Shown one piece after another: positions 46,141-55,889 of a stretch of DNA of 64,000 nt. The stretch lies in assembly GCA_002794785.1 (NCBI GenBank), contig NBBA01000020.1:620001-684000 (forward strand), written 5' to 3'. The notes beneath the pieces are model-generated. The model was not told the DNA's origin. It did not search any database and saw only the letters and a list, made by a program, of their open reading frames with translations. The stretch comes from Coniferiporia sulphurascens (Eukaryota; Basidiomycota; Agaricomycetes; Hymenochaetales; Hymenochaetaceae). How positions within the stretch are numbered: the stretch's first letter is position 1; every line of letters begins with the position of its first letter. The position numbers and the translations under genes are program-made.

Positions 46141-47660
46141 CCACCCTATCCTTATGGAGGAACTGGATCATGCCCTCAGTCTCACTTCGAATTCAAGTGC
46201 ACTGGGCATTATGGGTATCGGCTACCAGGCCCTCAAAAGTCTGCATGCCGCCCATAGTGTACTGCTCCTCGCCCTCTATAATGAGTGCTTGACAGCTGGC
46301 CACCACCCTCATCCCTGGAAGGATGCCAAAGTGGTGATGCTCCGCAAACTAAATAAGAAGGACCCCACCACACTTAACACATACCGCCCCATTACCCTTG
46401 AGGAAACTATGGGCAAACTCCTTGAGAAGATCATCGCTAACCGCATCCAGTTCATCACCAATGAACTAGGAGCACTCCCCCCTTCCCAATACGGTACCTG
46501 CCAAAAGTTGGGCATCTTGGATGCTGCTTCTGACCTTGTCAATGACATTGAAACTGCATGGGCTAAACACCACGTCACCTCGGCACTCGCGGTCAATGTC
46601 GCAGGTTTCTTCCCATCGGTCCAACATCCTCGCTTGATGGCCGTCCTCTCTAAACTCGGGTTTCCCCCCCTCCTTATTTCCTGGGTCCTTTCCTTCATAT
46701 CTGATCGTCAGGTGGCTCTGTCTTTTGACAGGTTCACAGATGCTCTCACCCCCATCCCTAACATGGGGGTGCCGCAAGGATCACCCATTTCACCCATTCT
46801 GTCCACACTTTTTGCAACAAGCCTCCTTACCTCCCTCCAGGTGTTACAATTTTCCTTTACTTTCCCCTTACTGCACTGACTCACTTCCTCTTCGTCATCA
46901 TCAGTCAGCGCAACTCCCCCATTTCTCTGCCTTACTCATCCCTATTTGCCTTACGCCATAAGACACCATGATGACGCCTTATTGCACCATCATGACGTGC
47001 TTTGCTTACTGATCACTGTACTTGTATTACCAAGGCTTTCCTTGAGTTTCCATGACCTTCCATAGGCTGGTAAACACACATAACCAAGTCGCTACAGTAG
47101 CAAACACATAGAATAGCATATAAGCATGTAACTTCAGTAGCACAAGCCTTAAGCTTGTGCTCTTTGTTCATACAAGCCCATTATCTGCTACCACCAGTCT
47201 ACTGTGTGCCTGAGTGCCACTAGCCACTTTGTTGTAACCCGACTCACCTCAGAAGCCTACCACGCCACATCGCCGATCAGGAAGCCCCCATTGCCGATCA
47301 CCCTCGACTTATGACATCTAGGAAGCCCCGTTGTCATACCATCAGTTCCGACGATCAGGAAGCCCCAACGTCAACCACCGCATAACCGTTGAGCTTAACA
47401 CCAGGTTTCTGACCCTCTCGTATTCATCCATGCCTATGTTGATGACCACCTCCTCTCCACCTCTTCATCCTCTATTGCCACCAATGTGGCAAGACTCGAA
47501 CAGGCCTACATCTCCTTCTCTGCAGCCTTCCATGCCCTCAGCCTCTCACTGGATGACGACAAGTTGGAACTCATCCACTGGACCCAGCGACACGCCCTAC
47601 GCGAAGACTCCCTCACCCACCCTATACACCTTCTGCGACAGGGTCTGAATCCCCTTTGAA
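46133..47660 (+). pseudogene. LINE reverse transcriptase, split by a solo LTR
   Basis: The fingers/palm part runs from LMEELDHALS through YRPITLEETMGKLLEK, AVNVAGFFPSV and MGVPQGSPISPILS to TSLQ at 46840. After the LTR the frame resumes at VSDPLVFIHAYVDDHLLS (about 47403-47456) and LSLDDDKLELIHW. The first catalytic aspartate is Asn (VNVAGFF). The YVDD box is intact. Confidence 0.88.
46842..47400 (+). mobile_element. solo LTR nested in the LINE
   Basis: The 559 bp start TGTTACAATTTTCC and end GAGCTTAACA, so the ends form TGTTA/TAACA inverted repeats. The host sequence CCAGG is duplicated on both sides (46837-46841 and 47401-47405). Removing one CCAGG plus the LTR puts the reverse transcriptase frame back in phase. 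Internally, AGGAAGCCCC is repeated three times after 47275, and a hairpin AAGCCTTAAGCTTG is near 47148. The orientation is assumed from the TATA-like ATATAAG near 47118. No internal retroelement genes remain. Confidence 0.9.
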
Positions 47661-47689
47661 TCATCCCCTCCTGCCCACTGCGGTGGCTG

Positions 47690-48811
47690 GGGATTTTCTT
47701 CGACACATAATTACTGTTTACGGTCCATGTCCAGTGCATGTGCTTTAAAGCCATGTCCTCCCTTCATGCCCTTGAATTGCTGGGCAACACTCTCCACGGC
47801 CTTGACCTGCTCCACTTATGACGTCTCTACATCGGTTGCATACTCCCGGTTTTACTGTGGGGCTCCCCCCTATGGTACACCGGCATATGGCAAAAAGGCA
47901 AATGTGACAAAATGACTTTAGTCCAGTCCACAGCATGCTGCCATATCCTCGGATCATGGCACTTGTCTCCACATGGCCCCTCTGAGGTCCTCGCATCCAT
48001 TTTGCCTATTCCCCTACAATTAGAGCACACCAAATCTCATGCGGCCATCCGGTATCTCACCACCACACACACCCTCCTTCCCCTGTGTATATCTTGCAAG
48101 GGTACCATCACTACGTCTTTCGTCTCACGGGTTCCCCCCGGGTGCAAACATGTCCCCTGTTACATTCGCCCTCCCTGGATTGCTTTACCCGCCCTATGGC
48201 ATGTTAGCATCGACCATGTGATTGACCACTCTCAAGAAGTGCACAAGGCACTCATCCAGTCACATTATGGTCTTATTGACCGACTGTGTGGGGACCCTTC
48301 CTGCCTCCTCATCTATACCAACGGTTCCCACAAGGGCACATCTCCTTCCTCTTTCTCCAGCGGTGCCGCTGGTGTATGGTTTTATCGTGGGGAGGCTGTC
48401 CTTACCTGCGAAACCTACCTAGGCTCTTCAGTCCATTCTACAGACTGTGAGCTTGCCGCAATCGCCAATGCCGCCTGGCTTCTGGCATACTCTTACGACC
48501 TCCCCCCTGCCGTTACACAAGTGGAGGTCTACACTGACTGCAAGGTGGCCCTTACCCTCCTCGATAATCCTCACCCAGCTCCTGGCATCTCTGTCGCCCT
48601 CCTAATCCAGAAGTGTCTCAAAGCCACTTCTAAATGGTTTCCCCATGTATTTTTCCATTTACATTGGGTTCCTGGACACTCTGATGTGGAAGGCAACGAA
48701 TTTGCAGACGTTCTCACTATGGGCATTGCTGACAACCCCCCCCCCTGGACACTATCCTGTTTCCACCAACCATTCGCTTCCTTCATGAAGCCGCCTCCTC
48801 CTCAGTATTAA
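47690..48811 (+). pseudogene. LINE RT thumb/connection and RNase H remnant
   Basis: Connection words: MSSLHALELLGNTLHGLDLLH, RLYIGCILPVLLWGSPLWYTG (stop codons in between) and STACCHILGSW. The RNase H domain has LLIYTNGSHKG, STDCELAAI, VEVYTDCKVAL and WVPGHSDVEGNEFAD. The first catalytic Asp (normally YTDGS) is Asn. The frame ends at a C-run at about 48733-48742 and the following stop. Confidence 0.87.
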
Positions 48812-49288
48812 TTCAGTGGAAAGCCAACTGGGCTGCTGCCTGTCATCGCCTCAAAGGGTCTTCAGATGCCCACTCTATGGGCACAAACCTCACCCCCTCC
48901 ACCAAACCGACTGCCCTTATGCAGAACCTCACACTCAGCCACCACACTAAGTGCAAAGTTTTCCGGACTCTCCTAGGTCACACCGGCTTTGGCGCATACT
49001 TTGGACGTATTCTGGGACGCAACCCTTTGTGTCCTTTCTGCCATGTTCCTGAGACTAGAGCCCATCTCTTGCTCTCCTGCCCTCACACCCTCACTGCCGT
49101 TGTGTGGTGTGGAAGACTCCTTTACCCTCCACGGAAGCCGAATGGTTCTCCAGAGATGGGCTCCCCCTTCTTGCTACTTTCCTTGACTCCCACCCCGCCT
49201 TCAAGGCAGAACCCATCCTTGTCTTTGACCCGGGTGGCCCCACTGTTGTCCTCGTTTCCGAGTCAGGCTTTGCATTAGGCAACTGACT
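48790..49288 (+). pseudogene. LINE C-terminal region with CCHC-type motif
   Basis: In a shifted frame, VIQWKANWAAACHRL, HTGFGAYFGRI and CPFCHVPETRAHLLLSC are readable. The last is a Cys-X2-Cys-X7-His-X4-Cys zinc-binding pattern common at the end of LINE polyproteins of this type. Confidence 0.75.
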
Positions 49289-49491
49289 GGGACACAACAC
49301 TTCTTCAGACACTGCCATTATGACAGTTCCCCTCTCTGCTTATGGCAACCCGCTATTATTGTCCACTTTATAACAACTACCATCTCACTCAATACAGGGG
49401 CCTAAAGGCCCCTGGAGCGTATTTTGTACTAGATAGTCATGACACGCTATAGAAATGCATTTAAAAAAATAAAAAAAAGCATTCCGCGAGA

Positions 49492-49881
49492 ACACGCTAG
49501 GCCCATCGCTTATCAGTATAAAAATATCTCGAGTCACTACGTACTTATATTCCTAGCTCGGTTTTGAGCTAGTCGGCATTAATGGAACCGCAGCTAGGAA
49601 TGAATGTTTGTTTTGGAAAGAGTTGGTTAGTGGCGTCAAAGAAACCGGCACTCACCGGGGTTGAATGCCACTTCAACTTATGAGCAGATTAACTTAATCG
49701 AGCAGACAAGGAACAGTGTCGTGTTAGATTTTAATATTTAAGCCCTCAATCGAAACAACATAACATCTGCCCAGAAAATAAACGAATTACCGCATGTTTA
49801 GCTGAATCGGGCTCCAAAATTGTAAAGTCCTACATGCCAATCGGAGAATATTTGCATCATCACCAGTACTCGTAAACTTTG
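49492..49881. other. UGT5 3' flank
   Basis: Sequence from about 49690 on is homologous to the UGT4 3' flank (CAGTGTC, GTTAGA, TTTAA, TTGTAAA in order). No gene. Confidence 0.5.
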
Positions 49882-51982
49882 TCAAGAAAGAATGTCAGCG
49901 ATTTTCTTGACCTCCTGCCAGCAAACGCCATCAGGTTCCCAACTCTTCGCCAGGGCATCACGGAACCTCTGCGCATTAGCTCGTTTGACCTTCCCGTCTT
50001 CGCCCATTGCCTTCGTAAGGACATCCTTAAATTCAATCCTCAAAGCTTCTACCGTTCCTTCCGGGGTATGACCACCAAGACGGTGAATGGGAAGAAGTCC
50101 ATGTCCAGAACGAATTTCGAACAGTTCGTAACCTAAGTTGTGTACAGAGGATATGTTCGCGGCGTTGGTAGGCTGGTCCACGTCAAAGGGCCAGCAAATC
50201 CTACATTAAAGTATCACGTTCGTTAATGACACGATCTGAAAAACGTGTTTATATACTTACAAGGGTACTCCCTCGGAGAGCGACTCCATGACCGAATTGT
50301 GGCCACAGTGCGTTATGAACCAGCCGCAAGCCTATACTTTTGGTCAGTGCATAAATTTCTACTACGCCTCACAGCATACCTTGTGGCCCAGTATTTCCGT
50401 TTGAGGAAGCCATTTCGATGAATATCCTACCCCTGAGGACTCTATCTTGTTTTTTACGTCATCGGGCATGGTGGCCAAAGGCGATGCAAGACTGAAAAGC
50501 TGTGTATTAAATATTAATAACCTTTCAAAACTGAAGGGCATCGAGGGCTCACGAAGGGAATACTAAGCTCAATCAGCACATCCAGGGCCGCCCATACCTT
50601 TTCGGGTTCTGTTGTCCACCAAGTAGACCCGAATGAAAACTGAGGAGCGTAAATAAGTGAAAGGTATAGACCTGAAGAAAATACAAGATCAGTCCTTACG
50701 TATACGACCGAGTTTTCACCGTGCTTCTCCAGTGCAGCGTCAAGGAAAGAAAGTACAGTGAGAGTTTCCGATGAACTCTCCGTACTGTTCTTTTTCCCTT
50801 TGATAAGCGGGAAGTCGTGCGGTGCCGGACAAATTATGGGCCGATCACCAAACCATTGTCTGAACGCTTCAATCGCAGGTCCCTCAAGTAGCGGCGTAGA
50901 GTTCAGCACAGCACCATCGCATTCGTTGAAAAATCTAAGGCGTAATATTAGATTTGTGGAAGTAAATCTTAAAGGTTTGTTATACCTGTGTGCAGGAGCA
51001 GACATGAATGCGATAGATTTATCCAAAACGAACTAAAGATTTATATTAAGCCGGATATTTTAGAGTATAAGTTATCACAGACGTACACGTTGGGCAGAAT
51101 GTTCGTGGTCGTACATTGGTGGAATTCCTGGGATAGTAAGGAGTTCACCGTTGATCCTGCGGTAAATCTAGCAAGAAGACATCATCCCCAAGTAACGTGA
51201 GACACTGATCGTGAGAAATACCCTTTCAGCCTCTTCGTTTATTGCTTTCTCATCTTCGTATGTGATCGCTTCCAGCTTTTTGAGAACATCGCCGCTACCA
51301 CCAAAACGTTCCGGTCCGAAAAGGAAGAGAGCAGCAGCAGCAGCGGCCGACTGCAGAGCATAAATTGGGATAGTCTTTCCGCTCAGGGCCCTAATTTCGT
51401 TCATTGTGTCATACAAAAAGAACTGCAGCGGGCGGAGGTATAAGGTGTAAGCTTGGTCACTGATAAAAAGACAACGTACGTCAAGGATCACGAGCTGCGG
51501 AGGCCTAATACCGTCGTAGATAACGTCACCGTCCGGTCTTGCTGCAACGGGCTCACCGGCTAATAACGACTTGTACGCTTCAATGATGTTGCCTTTGAGA
51601 AGTGTAATGTCAAATGGTAAAGGTGCGCATTCCAGCCCGACGACTCTGCGCGTAACCGATCAGATTCGAAGGACATTCACATTGTGAACGAAAATAGCCA
51701 CCTAATCAAACTTCGCAGATCATCTTCGACCCCTGGGATGAATTGGCCAGCCAGCTCTGCAGTCATTTTATTGAACAGAGGTAATGGTATCAGAATAGTT
51801 GCATAAACGCGACGAAGACGGACAAGCTTTGTGAAAAGTGCACAAGCAGCTTTTGCATGACCTGCCTCCAATGATCAGATGTAAGGAAAACGCAAAGCGA
51901 TGAATGAGATAATCGATATACCCCATGATTGTAGTGTGGAGGCGACGATGTGGCCTTGGGGTAGATCGCTTTGACCACCCAT
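49882..51982 (-). CDS. UDP-glycosyltransferase UGT5 (GT1 family)
   Basis: Family-1 glycosyltransferase closest to UGT4, 515 aa: 51982-51922, 51861-51702, 51645-51480, 51422-51222, 51167-51087, 51032-50986, 50934-50700, 50639-50553, 50499-50380, 50331-50261, 50200-49882. The N-terminus is MGGQSDLPQGHIVASTLQSWGHAK. The acceptor half has PPMYDHEHSAQR and FFNECDGAVLNSTP. The donor half has SKWLPQTEI, CGWFITHCGHNSVMES, WPFDVDQ and RSGHGLLPIHRLGG. All junctions are GT-AG. It is the least damaged of the subgroup, with every family motif in place. It is now separated from UGT4 by the LINE. Confidence 0.9.
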
Positions 51983-52035
51983 CGCAAATAGGGGGAGTCT
52001 GCGAGATGTCTAGAGTACAAGCTGAGACATCGCTG

Positions 52036-52044
52036 ATTTATATC
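52036..52044 (-). promoter_or_regulatory. TATA-like box of UGT5
   Basis: GATATAAAT on the minus strand, 54-62 bp before the ATG. Confidence 0.6.
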
Positions 52045-52888
52045 AGATTTGCCTCGCCATCTTCTGCGAGTGGTTTTGATTGACTAAGCCTACACGCACA
52101 GTGTTTGACGCATCTTGATTGTTCGTGAGAGAAGAGAAGCTTGTGTATTATTAACATCGCACGTGCTTTCCAGGGTTTCTTTGAGAGATTGACTGAGGTT
52201 GCTGTGCTAAAGAAAACACGAGAATAGAAGCAAATAAGCCTATTAGAAACGTTTCAATATGGCCGGAGGATTCAAGGCTCCGTAGAAGGATATCTAACTC
52301 ACCGCTCATTGGCCTGAAATAGCCATCACAAAATCCATTAAGATATCCGGAAGTCCGTTACGAATCGTGCTTACCATTTTCCCACCATGCTTTTCAATCA
52401 CCCGACATCGGGGCCGCGGTTGAGAACAAGTACCCTAGAAAGGGTTGAGGGGCGATGTCGCGAGTGTCGAAGATGCAGGGTTTCTCCCATCGCAGACATG
52501 ACGCGATGAGAAACTCGGCAGTATTCCTAAACTACCCTTTATTTGCGAAGTGCGTGTGAGCCACAGTCGTGTTTTTTTTACCGGTGTAGTCAACATATCG
52601 CCAATACACCCGGGTGCGTTGTGATAGCATGGAATCGAAGTTGATAATTTCCGACACGGACGAGGAAAAGTCCGAAGTAGTCGGCCTTCTCTCCTGAGTT
52701 CAGCATCTTTCCAGATTATCTATCTGAGGGCTCTTGGCAAAACCAAATAGCGTATAAAGTCGACTCAACTCGACGTGTCCTGGTATCCAGCCGGCTTCCG
52801 CGCTGATGGGTCAGTGACGACCCAATTTTGAGGGGTCCTTCGAGGTGAATAGGAGGCGAGGTGAAATCGTGTTCTAGAGCACTAGAAA

Positions 52889-53145
52889 TCTTAAAATCTA
52901 CGCACGTTGTGGTAGACGATGAGGTGCAGTGGTGAAGTTCAGGCAAGGTGGGTTATCAGCATAAACCGATGTATTTCTAGGGCGAGGCCAGCTCCCCTTA
53001 TATACACATTCCGTGGGCTAGTACTACTATAACTATCTAGCTCCTATATCGTATGGCGTTATCATTGCGTTATCGTTCACTTAGTAAGGTGGTTGTTCAT
53101 ATGACCACGTACTATTTTTATATCATTCGTTATATTTATTTAATA
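52889..53145. mobile_element. small element S, long copy (257 bp)
   Basis: It starts TCTTAAAATCTACGCAC, ends TATATTTATTTAATA, and is flanked by AGAAA on both sides (52884-52888, 53146-53150). The middle ~95 bp is missing from the short copy at 53468. No coding capacity. Confidence 0.8.
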
Positions 53146-53232
53146 AGAAATATCATGTAGCAGTAAGTGCTCTCAGAGCCTCGGACGGATATTTGCCTCT
53201 AAGTACTGCACAACTGACATTCCGTTCGAGTT

Positions 53233-53302
53233 GTGACATACAAATGTTATGTCATATGTGACTATCCGTGACATACAAATGTTATGTCATATGTGACTAT
53301 CC
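53233..53302. repeat. 35-bp perfect tandem duplication
   Basis: Two identical adjacent units begin GTGACATACAAATGTTATGT. Each contains near-palindromic GTCATATGTGAC/GTGACATA words. Confidence 0.95.
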
Positions 53303-53339
53303 GTGACAATGACTCTTTCCAAAACTTCAGCTTCGCTCT

Positions 53340-53690
53340 TTCTGTAAGAAATATTGAGGCCAGCCGTCACAGCACCGTGACGGGTCGGTCCTCGTTTATT
53401 AAGGACCTCTTCGTGGCCGTTCCTGTCAAGAGCATACATGCAGCTAACTACGAGTAAAACTTCAGAGTCTTAAAATCTACGCACATTGTGGTAGATGATG
53501 AGGTGCAGTATACTATAACTATCATAGCTCCTATTGTATGGTGTTATCATTGCGTTATCATTCACTTAGTAAGATGGTTGTTCATATGACCATCTGTTAT
53601 TTATATCATTCATTATATTTATTTAATACAGAGTGTGAGACGTAAATACCAAATGTAGTCACATAGTCGAGATTACCAAATCATAATTCC
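53340..53690. repeat. dispersed repeat R2, copy split by element S
   Basis: Collinear with 41836-42019 but interrupted after CTTCAGAG by the 161-bp element. The match resumes at CAGAGTGTGAGACG. Confidence 0.8.
53468..53628. mobile_element. small element S, short copy (161 bp)
   Basis: Same ends as 52889-53145 (TCTTAAAATC ... ATTTAATA), with CAGAG duplicated on both sides (53463-53467, 53629-53633). The uninterrupted R2 copy at 41836 shows the pre-insertion site. The ends match weakly as inverted repeats (TCTTAAA/TATTAAA). Confidence 0.82.
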
Positions 53691-55889
53691 TTAGCTGAAG
53701 GAAATGCAAAAGACGATTAGACTTGATTTCAGGCTGAATTTTATCCGGATTTGGTGGCTATTGGAAGCGGGCTGTTTAATTTCAAAAACTAATTGTGTTA
53801 ACTGCGGTGTTTATGTGGCATTATGCGCCGCTACAACCCGTTCGCCGCTTTTCACTTTTCACTTTATTTTTTTTCTTCCTCCAGCCGTGATATTGAGTCA
53901 AGCCTGAGACCAAGCCCACCGTACGTACTGGAAGAGCTTGGCGAAACTCTGACCTCATTTACCATATAATCCCCACAGGAAACTGGAACAGTCCACATAT
54001 CGGTATGCCCTGTGTTAGTAATTATTAGGGAATCTGCTGCCAGTGGTGCACATGTTTAATCGAATGTTCGCGGATATACAGAGTTGTATAGTATGATCAA
54101 CTGTCTACAGAACGGAGTTCCGCTTCTGGGGAGGACGGCACATGTGCGTCTCCTCAATTGGTTTTCCGTATTTGTATGTGAGAAAGAACTGGCTGGTCTT
54201 GTGGCATGCCCAGTGCTAAGCTGAGAATGTCTAATCTTCACACGGTGCATCTCTCATCGATACAGTTCGCCTGCTTCTGTGGCAAGGGTTCCCGGTTAAG
54301 CGCCAGTACTAGTGGTACCAGGGAAGGAGGGGCATGCGTGCGGCGTTTGGATAATATGGAGGCTTATCAGCTATATATATAATAGTGTACCAGGGCTCGA
54401 CTTGGCAAACCGTACCCTTTTCTCGCAGACCCAGGCAACTTCGCTCTGCAACGAACGGGGTACACAAGAAGTCGTGCCTGGTAGATCCCGGTGATCGTAG
54501 TCGATCGCAGTCGATCGCGGACGATCGTGAGTGATCAGTAGTTCTTGTGGTGAGTGATTGCCAGTATAATTAGCGAAGGCGAAAGAGTACACGGTTCGAA
54601 GGGATGTCCACTAGTTCTGATAGCCACCCGGCATGTAAGATTGGGGGTTGAGGGTGAATGGGATGTATCGGGATGTATTGAGTGTATGTGTTGGCGATGT
54701 GTATCAGAAGTATCGCGGTGTATCGGGAAGTGGACTGATCTTGGACGTCATCGTATCGACTGAGGTTGTTAGGCTCGCACCGTTGGCGGACACATGCACA
54801 AGGGCCCTGTATAACTTCTTCCGTATTCGGGGCTTCGCTTGATAAGGGTTGACGACACCTCGGACGCTATCGGCGTTAAATTAGATGCAGAGGTTCCCAT
54901 ACGGAACACTGTTTGTTATGCGTTGTTACGGAAATGGCGCAGAAAAAGATAGTATGCACCAACAGTATTGAATCATTGTTCGCTTGGGAGGCTCATGCGA
55001 GCCCTCCTGGTATTCGCGTTATTCCTGATGGAACAAACGAGGCGAGCTGACACGCCCTATTCAAAGGCTCACTTCCACATGCGGAATGGTTCAGGCTTCC
55101 GCAGTATCGCTACCGGTGACGATCCGAACGCGGATTCTCAAGTGCGGTGATCACCGTAGGACGAGCGCGGACGTGCGGTGCGGCGTGCTGCTGCGACGCC
55201 ACGTCTGTCTGCCACGTCGGCGCTACGTGCGGCACGGATCGATCATGAGCGGCGAATAGACTCGAGTGCGGATAGAGAGGAAAACGGCGGGGAATACAAA
55301 GGGGAACGGGTTGGATGCGCTTGAAGCCTTAACAGTGCCGTGAGGATTAACGCCTGGATCAGCGTCGAATCGCTGGATCGCCCGCGCCCATCTGAAAAAA
55401 GCCTGCGTCGTCCGGGTGAGCCGGGTGTCCTCAAATTCCGTCAGCGATTCAATGTAACGGAAGATTGAATGATGCGCAGATTCCAGTAACAATAAAAGGG
55501 GCATCGTTGCTGGGGGCTTGTTTCATGAATTGTCCGTGCAAACCGGGGGACGAAAAGTAAATACCTGAGGAAATATTCAGCATGAGCCGGGACTGTACCC
55601 CATAAGGGGAAGTGAGCTGGACGATTAAGCGCGAAGAGGTGATTTGCGGGCGGCGATCTGTTCCTGATTGATGAGATATTTCCGGCTTCCCGGCTTCGTG
55701 ATTATGACATCGAGCCGCCACGAAGTCTTTTTCGGTTTTCGCCCCTTTTGCCTGCTCTCGGTCCATTACATCCACCACCTGTCCTTGCGCCTGGTGCCCC
55801 TGTCTTGCACTTATCGTACTTGCTGTCCTTCGCCTCCAACCACCATCTCCTCTTCCGCACCCCCTCCAACGCTGGAATCCGTTCTGGCG

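Larger units (their letters stand above)
45011..49476 (+). mobile_element. 5'-truncated LINE retrotransposon (Tad/L1-like order of domains)
   Basis: The domain order is endonuclease, reverse transcriptase, RNase H and a C-terminal Cys/His motif, ending in a short A-rich tail (49462-49478). A 15-bp target duplication (AAGCATTCCGCGAGA) flanks it at 44996-45010 and 49477-49491. The 5' part, including any gag-like ORF1 and the start of the endonuclease, is missing, as expected from incomplete target-primed reverse transcription. The element is dead: frames change at C-runs (46086-46102, 48733-48742), stops interrupt the RT-RNase H linker, and a solo LTR is inserted. It sits between UGT4 and UGT5. 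Confidence 0.92.
51983..55889. other. repeat-rich intergenic region between UGT5 and ZnF2
   Basis: It holds the UGT5 promoter, two copies of a small element (52889, 53468), a 35-bp tandem repeat, the second R2 repeat and short GATCG-rich repeats near 54490-54540. Frames such as 53704-53907 or minus 55449-56057 are unrecognised, and the latter overlaps ZnF2 exon 1. No gene is supported before 55890. Confidence 0.5.

Noticed and set aside
45097..49288. Host genes for nuclease and RNase H
   Set aside because: Domain order, target duplication and A-tail show these are parts of one LINE.
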